Below, one piece after another: positions 1 through 8,964 of a stretch of DNA of 64,000 nt. Made by a program: the position numbers and the translations under genes. Positions within the stretch are counted from its first letter, which is position 1, and the number at the start of each line of letters is the position of its first letter. The notes under the pieces were generated by a model. The model saw only the letters and a list, made by a program, of their open reading frames with translations. It did no database searches and was not told where the DNA came from. The DNA comes from Fibrisoma montanum (GTDB taxonomy: Bacteria; Bacteroidota; Bacteroidia; Cytophagales; Spirosomataceae). The stretch is taken from assembly GCF_003583365.1 (NCBI RefSeq), contig NZ_QXED01000004.1, forward strand, positions 62,001 to 126,000, written 5' to 3'.

Positions 1-68
1 GTTGGGGGGAAAGTAATGTTACCCGATGAAATTAATAAGGTAACCAAACTGTTTCATAAGTAAATTGG

Positions 69-99
69 TTGTCTTTTTGCTAATAGTAGCATAATTTTG
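69..99 (+). promoter_or_regulatory. Bacteroidota-type promoter upstream of plsY
   Basis: A TTG at 69-71 is followed after 20 bases by TAATTTTG at 92-99, which fits the Bacteroidota -33/-7 consensus. Transcription would start near 105, leaving a leader of about 70 bases before plsY. Nothing else was recognised in the first 178 bases. Confidence 0.55.
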
Positions 100-178
100 A
101 GGTCACATTCCCTTCACTTACCGGTAGGTTCACGAGCCTGCTCTCTTTGCTTAGTTACAGCTTACTTTACTCAGTTAA

Positions 179-835
179 ATGAACGTTCTGTTAATTAGTG
201 CAACTACGGTATTGGCGTATCTGTTGGGGTCTATCCCGACAGCAGTTTGGTATGGTCAGGGTTTTTTCAGCATCGACATCCGACAATTTGGAAGCGGCAA
301 TGCCGGCGCAACGAACACGTTTCGCGTGTTAGGCAAACGAGCTGGTACCATCGTTATGCTGGTTGATGTATTGAAGGGATACACAGCCGCCGTTTTGTCG
401 ACGCTCCTCTGGCATTTCGGCATAATTACGTTCAATGAAGTACTGACGTTCAAGCTGGTTTTTGGCATAGTTGCCGTAATTGGGCATTTGTATCCGGTAT
501 TTGCTGATTTCAAAGGTGGGAAAGGCGTAGCGTCACTACTGGGCATGATCCTGGCCATTCATCCTGAGATGGCGGCCGTTTGCATCGGGATCTTCCTGCT
601 CGTTGTGATTGCTTCACAATACGTATCTCTCGGCTCCATGATGGCTGCCCTCGCCTTCCCGGTGCTGTTGCTGCTGCGCATTTTTGGTGAAAAGGAAAGT
701 CCGCTGCTGATTGCGTTCGGTTTTCTGATTTTTGTTATGGTGGTGTTGACCCACCAGAAAAACATTGGCCGGCTCCTGCGGGGGCAGGAAAGCCGTACCG
801 TGCTGATCCGCTTACGAAAGAAGCGCGAAGAATAA
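179..835 (+). CDS. plsY: glycerol-3-phosphate acyltransferase PlsY
   Basis: Predicted membrane acyltransferase that transfers the acyl group of acyl-phosphate to glycerol-3-phosphate, the first step of phosphatidic acid synthesis in the inner membrane. The 218-residue protein has the usual family length and about five hydrophobic segments. All three PlsY signature regions are visible: GSIP at residues 17-20, GSGNAGATN at 38-46, and a KGGKGVA segment near 111-117. The ATG at 179 is the first in frame and lies behind a good promoter. A strong hairpin follows the stop codon, so the gene is probably transcribed alone. Confidence 0.95.
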   Translation: MNVLLISATTVLAYLLGSIPTAVWYGQGFFSIDIRQFGSGNAGATNTFRVLGKRAGTIVMLVDVLKGYTAAVLSTLLWHFGIITFNEVLTFKLVFGIVAVIGHLYPVFADFKGGKGVASLLGMILAIHPEMAAVCIGIFLLVVIASQYVSLGSMMAALAFPVLLLLRIFGEKESPLLIAFGFLIFVMVVLTHQKNIGRLLRGQESRTVLIRLRKKREE

Positions 836-857
836 GAAATTAGTGCTATACTTATAT

Positions 858-906
858 GACGCCCCGTCGTTGCGCGAAAAGTGCGTAACTTCGGGGCGAC
901 TTTTTT
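858..906 (+). terminator. rho-independent terminator after plsY
   Basis: GCCCCG at 861-866 pairs with CGGGGC at 892-897, and an inner seven-pair stem (GTTGCGC with GCGTAAC, one wobble) closes the loop. A run of six T follows at 901. Confidence 0.8.
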
Positions 907-911
907 GACGT

Positions 912-2273
912 ATGACTGACTACCTCGACACCCACAAGCAGCGGTTTCTTGATGAACTGCTGGAGTTACTACGCATTCCATCTGTCTCGGCGGATTCAGC
1001 ATTTAAGGACGATGTTCGGCGGGCGGCCGAGTACGTAAAAGAGAAGCTACTGGCGGCCGGGCTGGATAAAGCCGAGTTGTACGAAACGGCGGGCCATCCG
1101 GTCGTTTACGGCGAAAAGATTGTTGATCCGGCTAAGCCAACCGTGCTGGTATACGGCCATTATGACGTTCAGCCGGCTGATCCGTACGACCTTTGGCAAA
1201 CGCCCCCTTTTGAGCCTACCATCCGCAATGAACGCATCTATGCCCGGGGCGCCTGCGATGATAAAGGCCAGTTTTACATGCACATTAAGGCAATTGAAGC
1301 CATGGTAGCAACCGATGGCCTGCCTTGTAATGTGAAAGTAATGATTGAAGGTGAAGAGGAGGTTGGGTCTGATCATCTGGGTACGTTCGTGGCCCAGAAC
1401 CGCGATATGCTGAAGGCCGACGTCATTCTGATCTCGGACACCAGTATCATTTCCAACGAAACCCCCTCGCTTGAAACCGGATTGCGGGGTTTGTCGTACG
1501 TTGAAGTGGAGGTAACCGGCCCTAACCGCGATCTGCATTCGGGTGTGTACGGCGGGGGCGTGGCTAATCCAATCAACGTACTTTGCGACATGATTGCCTC
1601 GCTTAAGGATGAAAACGGGCAGATTGCAATTCCCGGCTTTTACGACAAGGTGGTCGACCTGAGTGACGCCGACCGGGCCGAGTTGGCCAAAGCACCCTTT
1701 GATCTGGATGAATACAAGCGCGATCTGGGTATCGCCGAAGTAGCGGGTGAAGTGGGGTATTCCACCAACGAGCGAACATCAATCCGACCAACGCTTGACG
1801 TAAACGGTATCTGGGGTGGGTATATAGGGCAGGGCGCGAAAACGGTGCTGCCGTCTAAAGCAAGCGCTAAGATCAGCATGCGTCTGGTACCTGACCAGAA
1901 TCCGGACGAGATCACTGAACTGTTTGCCCGCCACTTTACGGCCATCGCCCCGCCAACGGTAACGGTGAAAGTTACGCCCCATCACGGTGGGCTTCCCTAC
2001 GTTACGCCAACCGATTCAGTCGAGTTTGAAGCGGCCAGCCGCGCTTTTGAGCAGGCATGGGGAAAGAAGCCGATCCCAACCCGGGGTGGCGGTAGTATCC
2101 CGATTGTAGCTCTGTTTGAGCGTGAGTTAGGCATTAAATCGATTCTGATGGGCTTTGGCCTGGATAGTGATGCCCTGCATTCACCCAACGAAAGCTACGG
2201 ACTGTTCAACTTTTACAAAGGCATTGAAACAATCCCTTATTTCTACAAAAATTACGCAGCGCTCAAGCAGTAA
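912..2273 (+). CDS. M20 family dipeptidase
   Basis: Predicted cytoplasmic zinc-dependent dipeptidase of the M20A (carnosinase/PepV-like) group. The 453-residue protein carries the family metal motifs: GHYDVQP at 82-88 (His83, Asp85), ARGACDDKGQ near 112-121, GEEEVGS with the catalytic glutamate near 148, and a C-terminal LHSPNE with the last metal-binding histidine. A dimerisation/lid domain fills the middle. There is no signal peptide. The start ATG lies just past the plsY terminator. The family is clear; the substrate (dipeptide versus other N-acyl amide) cannot be told from sequence. Confidence 0.9.
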   Translation: MTDYLDTHKQRFLDELLELLRIPSVSADSAFKDDVRRAAEYVKEKLLAAGLDKAELYETAGHPVVYGEKIVDPAKPTVLVYGHYDVQPADPYDLWQTPPFEPTIRNERIYARGACDDKGQFYMHIKAIEAMVATDGLPCNVKVMIEGEEEVGSDHLGTFVAQNRDMLKADVILISDTSIISNETPSLETGLRGLSYVEVEVTGPNRDLHSGVYGGGVANPINVLCDMIASLKDENGQIAIPGFYDKVVDLSDADRAELAKAPFDLDEYKRDLGIAEVAGEVGYSTNERTSIRPTLDVNGIWGGYIGQGAKTVLPSKASAKISMRLVPDQNPDEITELFARHFTAIAPPTVTVKVTPHHGGLPYVTPTDSVEFEAASRAFEQAWGKKPIPTRGGGSIPIVALFERELGIKSILMGFGLDSDALHSPNESYGLFNFYKGIETIPYFYKNYAALKQ

Positions 2274-2281
2274 CTTAACCC

Positions 2282-2316
2282 GGCTCTCATCCCGGTCTTG
2301 GCTGGGAGACACTTTT
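2282..2316 (+). terminator. possible weak terminator after the M20 dipeptidase
   Basis: An imperfect hairpin built on CCCGG and CTGGG, extended by TCT/AGA, is followed by ACACTTTTT. The stem is short, so the call is tentative. Confidence 0.45.
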
Positions 2317-2327
2317 TCCCTTGACTG

Positions 2328-3797
2328 ATGAAGAAAGCGTTATTTGTTTTTATTTTCAGTAGTCTGGTCAGTTTGCTGGCGTTGGGGCAGCAACCTGGAT
2401 CGGCGCCCGCCAGTTCAACCGCAACCACGCCCGCCCGGACTGCTTCCCGGCCGGCCGCTCCGCAGCCCCGGCCATTGACGCCCGAAGAACAACGAGAAAA
2501 GGAAAAGCGGGAGCGAGCCGCCGAAAAAGAACGTCAGCTGCGGGCCAAATGGGCACAGGAGCAGCGTGAGTACCAGGCCAAACAGGCCCAGAAGGAGCGT
2601 GAGCGTCTAGCTAAGAAAGCTGAAAAAGAGCGACGTCGCCAAGAGGACGATGCGCAGAAATCGGCTGGCCGGACGGCTAAAGTGACAACCGCTCCACCAC
2701 CGGCTGCTGTTACGCCTGAGCCTGTACAACCGCAGGCTCAACCGCAGCCCGTCGAGCCACAACAAACCGAGGCTGTTACTACGCCGGCTCCCCGTTCTGA
2801 ACCGGAAGTGCGTACATCTGACGGAGATCGACAAAATCAGCGGGAGCAGGAGCGGGCGGCTCGTCAGGCGCAGAAAGAGCAGGAACGACTGGCGCGCGAA
2901 ACCCAGGCGCGGGAGGCTCGCGAACGTAAGCAACAGCAGAAAGCTGCCAAAGCACCCGCTGTAATCAGTAGCCCGAGGCAGTTGGGACCGGATACCGTAG
3001 CGTCAGTACGGATCACGAAGGAGTTTTTGCCAAAAGGCCACCTGTTCGAGCCCATTCTGCTGGACCCACTGGAAGCTCAGTCATTTATTAGTGTGCTGCC
3101 GGGATACTGGATGGATGGTAATCGGTACAAAGGCAGTATCGTTCCATTTGAGTTTGGTTTTATCAAGCCGATCTACCGGCGGACACTCGCTCCGGATCGG
3201 GCCAACGAGTGGGTGCTGGATGTAGCCTCGTACACGCAGTTTGAAGTGTATTATGATGCCGATAGGAACCGCCAGCGTCGGCAGTTGATCAACAACGATT
3301 ATAAGCTTAGTTTCAATTACAACCTGTTACGCGGTAAGAATACCTGGCGTTTCCGGCTGTATCATTTGTCATCGCATCTGGGCGACGATTTCATTATCCG
3401 CAACCGAATTACAACCTATACCGCTAACCCAGTCAATTACGAACTGCTCGATGCAACCTATAGCCGCACATCCGCAAATGGATGGCGTACCTACGGCGGG
3501 ATTGGGTTCGTGCTGCGGAAATCGTCGGAGCGAAAACTGCTAAGCGCTCAGATTGGTACGTATTACCGCAAACCCGCATCCCAGTCGCCACGGCTTGTGG
3601 GTGGTGTTGATGTTAAATTCTGGCAGCAAACCGATTTTCGGCCGGGCATCCACGCGGGGCTCGGTCTGGAAGTGGGCCGGCCGGCCAGTGGCATTACGTT
3701 CCTGCTGGAAGGGTACTCCGGGTTCAGGCCGTATAGTCAGTACGAAGATCAGCAGACAACCTGGGTAGGCATAGGAATGTACATGAACCCATTCTAA
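2328..3797 (+). CDS. secreted protein with charged helical N-region and DUF1207-like C-terminal domain
   Basis: Function unknown. A signal peptide (about residues 1-21, ending LALGQQ) is followed by an Ala/Pro/Thr-rich linker, a Lys/Arg/Glu/Gln-rich helical stretch (about 52-110), a Pro/Gln/Val-rich linker (about 120-155), a second charged helix (about 160-210), and a C-terminal domain of about 265 residues. That last domain resembles DUF1207, an outer-membrane-associated family, with LFEPILLDPLEAQ near its start and YHLSSHLGDDF in the middle, and it is rich in alternating aromatic strands. The charged and proline-rich part recalls TolA or TonB linkers that span the periplasm. The DUF1207 assignment rests on remembered motifs only. 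Confidence 0.7.
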   Translation: MKKALFVFIFSSLVSLLALGQQPGSAPASSTATTPARTASRPAAPQPRPLTPEEQREKEKRERAAEKERQLRAKWAQEQREYQAKQAQKERERLAKKAEKERRRQEDDAQKSAGRTAKVTTAPPPAAVTPEPVQPQAQPQPVEPQQTEAVTTPAPRSEPEVRTSDGDRQNQREQERAARQAQKEQERLARETQAREARERKQQQKAAKAPAVISSPRQLGPDTVASVRITKEFLPKGHLFEPILLDPLEAQSFISVLPGYWMDGNRYKGSIVPFEFGFIKPIYRRTLAPDRANEWVLDVASYTQFEVYYDADRNRQRRQLINNDYKLSFNYNLLRGKNTWRFRLYHLSSHLGDDFIIRNRITTYTANPVNYELLDATYSRTSANGWRTYGGIGFVLRKSSERKLLSAQIGTYYRKPASQSPRLVGGVDVKFWQQTDFRPGIHAGLGLEVGRPASGITFLLEGYSGFRPYSQYEDQQTTWVGIGMYMNPF

Positions 3798-3827
3798 ACG
3801 AAATTTTTTCAGTCACGAAAACCTGGC

Positions 3828-3864
3828 TCATCCGATGGCGGCCCGTCATCGGATGAATCATTTT
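3828..3864 (+). terminator. hairpin terminator after the DUF1207-like gene
   Basis: TCATCCGATG at 3828-3837 and CATCGGATGA at 3847-3856 form a perfect 10-pair stem, followed by a T-rich stretch. Confidence 0.6.
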
Positions 3865-3901
3865 CTGGAAGTCCGTACTTTTGTCATTTGGTACCATCCC
3901 T

Positions 3902-5242
3902 ATGAATTTATCTGCTTTAACGGCGATCTCGCCAGTTGATGGCCGCTACCGACGTCAGGTTGATGCGCTGGCTCCCTATTTCTCCGAATTTGGCTTGATC
4001 CGTTACCGGGTTCGTATTGAAGTTGAGTATTTTATCGCGCTCTGCGAATGGCCGATTCCGCAGTTGCAGGGTGTTAATGCCGCCGATTTTGCCAACCTGC
4101 GGGCCTTGTATGAAACCTTCACCGAAGCTGATGCGCTACGGATTAAGGAGATTGAAGCCACTACGAACCACGACGTAAAAGCCGTTGAATATTTCATCAA
4201 AGAGAAACTTGCTGGTTCGGCATTGGAACCGTTTCTGGAGTTTATCCACTTTGGATTAACCTCGCAGGACATCAATAATACAGCCATTCCGTTGCTTCTG
4301 AGCGACGCGCTGGAGAACGAAATTACGCCGTTGTACCGGGACGTGTACGTCCGGCTGCAGGAACTGGCCGAGCAGTGGAAAACCATTCCGATGCTGGCCC
4401 GAACGCACGGACAGCCGGCCTCACCAACGCGCTTGGGTAAAGAGTTAAGCGTTTTCTGCGAACGTATCGAAAAGCAACTGCACTTGCTGGCCGCTATCCC
4501 GACTGCTGCCAAGTTTGGCGGGGCAACGGGTAATTTCAACGCCCACAGCGTAGCGTATCCAGGCGAGGACTGGAAGCGATTCGGGGATCAGTTTGTCCAA
4601 GGCTTGGGCATGGTGCGCAGTCAGTTTACGACGCAGATCGAGCATTACGACATGCTGGCCGCTGCGCTTGATGCGTTCAAACGGCTGAACACGATCCTGA
4701 TTGATCTTGATCGCGATGTCTGGACGTACGTGTCGATGAACTACTTCAAACAGAAAATCAAAGCCGGCGAAGTAGGGTCATCCGCCATGCCGCATAAGGT
4801 TAATCCAATAGATTTTGAAAACTCGGAAGGAAACCTGGGTATTGCCAATGCCTTGCTGGAACATCTGTCGGCCAAGCTGCCGATCTCCCGGCTGCAGCGT
4901 GACCTGACCGACTCGACCGTATTGCGGAATATTGGCGTCCCCTTTGCCCATTCGGTTATTGCCCTGAAAGCGCTTCTGAAAGGACTCAACAAGCTGGAAC
5001 TGAACGAAGCGGCACTTAAGGCCGATCTGGAAGACAACTGGGCCGTCGTGGCAGAAGGTATCCAGACAATCCTACGGCGCGAAGGGTACCCACAACCGTA
5101 TGAAGCGTTGAAGGCCCTGACCCGTACCAACGAGAAAATTACGGAGCAGACAATTCAGCAGTTCATCAATGGGCTGGACGTATCTGATTCGGTTAAAGCC
5201 GAACTATACGCCATTACACCGTTTACGTACACAGGTCTGTAA
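3902..5242 (+). CDS. purB: adenylosuccinate lyase
   Basis: Catalyses two fumarate-releasing steps of purine synthesis: SAICAR to AICAR and adenylosuccinate to AMP. The 446-residue protein matches the PurB family in length and has the fumarase-superfamily signature GSSAMPHKVNP near residue 291-301, TSQDIN, and ARTHGQPASPT. I chose the ATG at 3902 because the protein then begins MNLSALTAISPVDGRY, as the family does; an upstream in-frame ATG at 3881 would add seven unrelated residues. A bidirectional terminator separates it from the convergent proC. Confidence 0.95.
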   Translation: MNLSALTAISPVDGRYRRQVDALAPYFSEFGLIRYRVRIEVEYFIALCEWPIPQLQGVNAADFANLRALYETFTEADALRIKEIEATTNHDVKAVEYFIKEKLAGSALEPFLEFIHFGLTSQDINNTAIPLLLSDALENEITPLYRDVYVRLQELAEQWKTIPMLARTHGQPASPTRLGKELSVFCERIEKQLHLLAAIPTAAKFGGATGNFNAHSVAYPGEDWKRFGDQFVQGLGMVRSQFTTQIEHYDMLAAALDAFKRLNTILIDLDRDVWTYVSMNYFKQKIKAGEVGSSAMPHKVNPIDFENSEGNLGIANALLEHLSAKLPISRLQRDLTDSTVLRNIGVPFAHSVIALKALLKGLNKLELNEAALKADLEDNWAVVAEGIQTILRREGYPQPYEALKALTRTNEKITEQTIQQFINGLDVSDSVKAELYAITPFTYTGL

Positions 5243-5291
5243 AATGGAACACAGGCCAAATACAATCCGGCCTGTGTTCCATTAACTTTTT
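5243..5291. terminator. bidirectional terminator between purB and proC
   Basis: A perfect 15-pair stem joins AATGGAACACAGGCC (5243-5257) to GGCCTGTGTTCCATT (5269-5283). It has A residues on the left and CTTTTT on the right, so it can work on both strands. Its right arm includes the proC stop codon. Confidence 0.85.
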
Positions 5292-6085
5292 GATAATTCC
5301 GTGGCGCGGGTCTGGGCCGCTTTGATGCCGGTTACTAACGTATCGGTGAGGCCGCCGGACTCAAACTCCCGAAGGGCGGCTTCGGTTGTGCCACCCTTTG
5401 AGGCAACAGCTTTGATAAGCTCATCAAGCGATTTATCGGCGGTGTTAATGAGATGATACGCCCCCAGCATAGTCTGCTTGACCAGCAAGGTCGCGACCGA
5501 ATCGTCGAAGCCCATCTGTTTGCCCGCTTCAACCATCGCCTTGACGACGTAGTAAAAATAAGCCGGGCCGCTGCCGCTTAGCGCCGTCACGGCATCCAGC
5601 ATGCTTTCTTCTTCCAGGAAAATGGACCGGCCGGTAGCATTGATGAGGTTTTCGACCCGGCGAAGGCTAGCCAGATCAACTTCTTTAGCGGCTGTAAAAC
5701 CGGTAATGCCCATGCCAAGCATAGCCGGGGTATTGGGCATGGCCCGAATCACCAGCGGATGGTTCAGCCGCTCCTGAATTTGTGCAATAGGTATCCCCGC
5801 CATAATGGACAAGATGACCTGATTAGGCTGGATTACGGCTCGCAGGGCTTCAAAAACACTGCTGAAATCCTGGGGCTTAACAGAGAGAATAATGAGGTCA
5901 GCTTCGCCGACGCGGGGGCCGATGGTATCGACAACAACACCGGCTTTCTCGGCTTTGAGGGCTTCGGAGCGCTCAGTGCTTTTTTCAATCAAAAGGAGGT
6001 TGTCCTTCTTTACCAGATCGTATTGCAGGAAAGATTTGGCAAATGCCATTCCCATATTGCCGCAGCCAACGATTGCAATTCTCAT
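5282..6085 (-). CDS. proC: pyrroline-5-carboxylate reductase
   Basis: Cytoplasmic NAD(P)H-dependent enzyme that makes the last step of proline synthesis, reducing 1-pyrroline-5-carboxylate to proline. The 267-residue protein starts with a Rossmann motif (GCGNMGMAFA at residues 7-16), has AMPNTPAMLG in the middle, and the family signature around SGSGPAYFYYVVKAM in the C-terminal dimerisation domain. Its stop codon lies in the shared terminator with purB. Upstream is a terminator for the preceding gene, whose T-rich tail also reads as a possible -7 element (TATTTTTG, complement of 6124-6131). Confidence 0.95.
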   Translation of the reverse strand: MRIAIVGCGNMGMAFAKSFLQYDLVKKDNLLLIEKSTERSEALKAEKAGVVVDTIGPRVGEADLIILSVKPQDFSSVFEALRAVIQPNQVILSIMAGIPIAQIQERLNHPLVIRAMPNTPAMLGMGITGFTAAKEVDLASLRRVENLINATGRSIFLEEESMLDAVTALSGSGPAYFYYVVKAMVEAGKQMGFDDSVATLLVKQTMLGAYHLINTADKSLDELIKAVASKGGTTEAALREFESGGLTDTLVTGIKAAQTRATELSKS

Positions 6086-6120
6086 AGCGCAGTGGGTTTA
6101 GTAAATCCGCTTGATTAAGA

Positions 6121-6157
6121 TGGCAAAAATAAAGGTCAGGTTGGCTAACCTGACCTT
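6121..6157 (-). terminator. terminator after the TlpA-like gene
   Basis: AAGGTCAGGTT (6132-6142) and AACCTGACCTT (6147-6157) form an 11-pair stem with a four-base loop. On the minus strand it is followed by TATTTTTG, which can serve as the T tail. Confidence 0.75.
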
Positions 6158-6182
6158 CGGGCAAAACTACAATGAAATTTAT

Positions 6183-7343
6183 CTACTGACCGCCTTCTTT
6201 CAGAATCTCAGTCAGTTTCTGTTCCAGGGCGTCGCCCCGCAGATTTTTCGCAATGATTTTACCTTCTTTATCCAGCAGGAACGTAGCCGGAATGGCCTGT
6301 ACGCCGTACTGCTGAGCCGCAGCCGACTGCCAGTACTTCAGGTCGGATACGTGCGTCCAGGTCAGGTTGTCGTTGCGGATAGCCCGGACCCATTTCTCAC
6401 GGTCGCCGGGGCGGTCAAGCGAAACGCTGTATATGGTGAATCCTTTATCCTTGAACTTATTGTACATCCGGACAACGTTCGGGTTTTCGTTCCGGCAGGG
6501 ACCGCACCACGACGCCCAGAAATCAACCAGAACGTATTTGCCCCGCAGCGACGAAAGAGGAACGGTATTGCCCGTTGTGTCGCTCAGTGCAATTTCCGGC
6601 GCCTTCGCACCAACCATTACGCCTTTGATGCGGGCTACGCGGCCGATGAGAGATTTCGCATGGGGGCTGTTGGGATTCTCTTTTTCAAAACGTTGTGCCA
6701 GTGCATCAAACGTAGGAAGATCGGTATCAATATTCAGGAAATTCAACGCAAACAGCGATACCAGCGACGTACCCATGTCAGGCAGCATGGCTTTTACCTG
6801 GCTGACCACTTCTTTCTCAGCAGCTTCGTAATCCTTCTGAATTTGCTCCATTTTCTTGGAGTCCTTCTTTTCGGTAGCCGCGGCATACTGCTTGTTCCAG
6901 TTCGAGACCTTCGTTTCCATATCGGTGCGCAAGGTCATTAGCTTCTGATAATACTCCATGTTTTTGGAGCCGGTCACCGTTGCCTGGCCCACCTGGCCGG
7001 ACTTCGGATCCATCTTAAAGCCGTCTGCCGCTACGGTCAGCGTTTCGCCACCTTCGACCAGCAGGGCCAGTTTCTGACCACCACCTACGTTCAGCACCAT
7101 CACATCGCCACCTTCCGGCACGCGGCCTTTCAGCGTGAAGGAATTGTTTGGTCCAACCTGGGTTGAGTCGAGCCGGCGGCTGGGCTGGTTGTTGGATTCC
7201 AGATAAATCTTTTCGCCGGGAGCTAACCGCTTGACGGTGCCCGTTACTGTAAACTCTTTCTGGTTCGCTGGAGCGCCGTTCTGCGCCTGAACCATCCCGT
7301 GTAAGGCGGCTACAAAGCCAATTGCCGCAAAAAAATGTTTCAT
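6183..7343 (-). CDS. TlpA-like thioredoxin-fold protein with DUF4369-like N-terminal domain
   Basis: Predicted exported thiol-disulfide oxidoreductase of the kind common in Bacteroidota. The 386-residue protein has a signal peptide (about 1-20, ending MVQAQ), an N-terminal beta-rich region resembling DUF4369 (about 28-125), a charged helical middle (about 130-190), and a C-terminal AhpC/TlpA thioredoxin domain (about 240-386) with WCGPC near residues 277-281. Such proteins act in the periplasm in reducing or resolving disulfides, for example in cytochrome c maturation, but the partner here is unknown. It has its own terminator and no obvious partner gene beside it. Confidence 0.85.
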   Translation of the reverse strand: MKHFFAAIGFVAALHGMVQAQNGAPANQKEFTVTGTVKRLAPGEKIYLESNNQPSRRLDSTQVGPNNSFTLKGRVPEGGDVMVLNVGGGQKLALLVEGGETLTVAADGFKMDPKSGQVGQATVTGSKNMEYYQKLMTLRTDMETKVSNWNKQYAAATEKKDSKKMEQIQKDYEAAEKEVVSQVKAMLPDMGTSLVSLFALNFLNIDTDLPTFDALAQRFEKENPNSPHAKSLIGRVARIKGVMVGAKAPEIALSDTTGNTVPLSSLRGKYVLVDFWASWCGPCRNENPNVVRMYNKFKDKGFTIYSVSLDRPGDREKWVRAIRNDNLTWTHVSDLKYWQSAAAQQYGVQAIPATFLLDKEGKIIAKNLRGDALEQKLTEILKEGGQ

Positions 7344-7424
7344 AATCGTTTCTTACGAATAAGCAAAAAAAGAAGGTTATGGACCTGACCGGTTCGCGGG
7401 CTGTTTTACACAGCGTTCGTGCAA

Positions 7425-8912
7425 TTACCCGGCCAACGTTTCAACCAGTAGCTGATTGACAAGTTTGGGATCCGCTGAGCCTTTTGACTTTTTCATCACC
7501 TCACCAACAAATAGGCCCAGTAGGTTTTTCTTTCCTTTTCGATACTGGTCAACTTTGTCTGGCCAGGCAGCCAACACCTCTTCTACCAACGTTTTGAGCG
7601 CGTCGGTATTGCGGTTCTGCACCAGATTGTGCGCCTGGGCAATGGCAGCCGGCTGGGCGTTGGGCTGATTCGCCATCAGGCCAAAAATTTGCTGGGCCGC
7701 CGTCTGGCTTACGGTTCCGTTGTCAATAAGCGTAATCAACGCGGCTAGCTGGCTGGGGGTTACGGGAAACTGCCGGTCCCGCAGTTGCTTTTCGGTAAGC
7801 TGTCCTTTCAGTGGACCCATGATCCAGTTTGAGGCCGCTTTGTAGTTGGTTGTGTCGGTGCAAACGGCTTCGTAAAACTCGGCCAGTTCTTTTGTATCAC
7901 TCAACAGTGCCGCATCATAATCGGGCAGACCGTAGAATGTCGTGAACTTCTGGTAAACGGCGCCTGGTAAGGCGGGCATGTTGGCCTGAATGTCGGCCAG
8001 CCAATCGTCAGAGATAACAACCGGTGTCAGGTCGGGGTCCGGAAAGTACCGGTAATCGTTCATCGTTTCTTTCTCCCGCATGGCGTAGCTGCGGCCGGTC
8101 GCTGCATCGAAGGTGCGGGTTTCCTGAATAAGTCTGCCGCCTGCCTCCACAACGTCGATCTGCCGACGAAACTCGGCTTCGATGGCTCGCTGTACGTTTC
8201 GGATTGAATTCAGGTTCTTCACCTCTACCTTAGTGCCCAGTTGTGTAGCGCCTTTCAGGCGAACTGAAATATTGACATCGCAGCGGAGTGAACCTTCTTC
8301 CATATTACCATCGCAAATGTCGAGGTAACGAACCAGCCGTCGTACTTCCGTAAGGTACTGGCCCGCTTCTTCGGCCGTCTGAATACACGGGTCCGTAACC
8401 ATTTCGATCAGGGGTGTGCCAGCCCGGTTGTAATCCAGTTGCGTAGCCCAGTCGTCGCCGTCGTGGATGGATTTACCGGCATCCTCTTCGAGGTGGATAT
8501 GATGAATCTGGATTGTCGTTTCGTACGGCTGGCCGGTGACCGGGTTTTTAACTTTAACCCGGATGCCTCCGCCCACGCAGATCGGCCCTTTGTCCTGCGA
8601 GAGCTGGTAACCTTTTGGCAGGTCAGGATAAAAATAGTTTTTGCGGGCAAATACGTTGTAGCGGGTAATTTCTGAGCCGCAGGCCAGACCCATCCGAACC
8701 GCAAATTCAACCGCCTGTCGATTTAATTTCGGCAGGGTGCCGGGATGAGCCAGCGTAATGACACTGATCTGGGTATTGGGATCGGCTCCGAATGAATTAG
8801 CATCGGCCGCAAAAATCTTGCTTTGGGTCAACAGCTGGCAGTGTACTTCCAGGCCAACGACCATCTCGTACTTCGACAGTACATCTGATGATATGGTTTT
8901 TTCAACTACCAT
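7425..8912 (-). CDS. gatB: Asp-tRNA(Asn)/Glu-tRNA(Gln) amidotransferase subunit B
   Basis: Subunit of the GatCAB complex that converts mischarged Glu-tRNA(Gln) or Asp-tRNA(Asn) to the amide form; GatB binds the tRNA and ATP and activates the side chain. The 495-residue length is slightly above the usual 475-480. The N-terminal domain has EMVVGLEVHCQL and CGSEITRYNVFARKNYFYPDLPKGYQ-type sequence, and the C-terminal YqeY/GatB tail carries the tRNA-binding helices. gatA and gatC are not in this window, which is common because the genes are often scattered. A TATCTTTG -7 element lies just upstream. Confidence 0.95.
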   Translation of the reverse strand: MVVEKTISSDVLSKYEMVVGLEVHCQLLTQSKIFAADANSFGADPNTQISVITLAHPGTLPKLNRQAVEFAVRMGLACGSEITRYNVFARKNYFYPDLPKGYQLSQDKGPICVGGGIRVKVKNPVTGQPYETTIQIHHIHLEEDAGKSIHDGDDWATQLDYNRAGTPLIEMVTDPCIQTAEEAGQYLTEVRRLVRYLDICDGNMEEGSLRCDVNISVRLKGATQLGTKVEVKNLNSIRNVQRAIEAEFRRQIDVVEAGGRLIQETRTFDAATGRSYAMREKETMNDYRYFPDPDLTPVVISDDWLADIQANMPALPGAVYQKFTTFYGLPDYDAALLSDTKELAEFYEAVCTDTTNYKAASNWIMGPLKGQLTEKQLRDRQFPVTPSQLAALITLIDNGTVSQTAAQQIFGLMANQPNAQPAAIAQAHNLVQNRNTDALKTLVEEVLAAWPDKVDQYRKGKKNLLGLFVGEVMKKSKGSADPKLVNQLLVETLAG

Positions 8913-8934
8913 GCGTCAAAGATGTGGTATGTAG

Positions 8935-8942
8935 CAAAGATA
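8935..8942 (-). promoter_or_regulatory. -7 element for gatB
   Basis: The complement reads TATCTTTG, a perfect TAnnTTTG -7 box, 22 bases upstream of the gatB ATG. No clear -33 TTG was seen at the right distance. Confidence 0.45.
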
Positions 8943-8964
8943 GCGAAAAGGCACGAAGGGGCCG

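Noticed and set aside
6111-6941. Plus-strand open frame of 276 codons
   Set aside because: Antisense to the TlpA-like gene with its WCGPC motif; the product has no signal or domain pattern.
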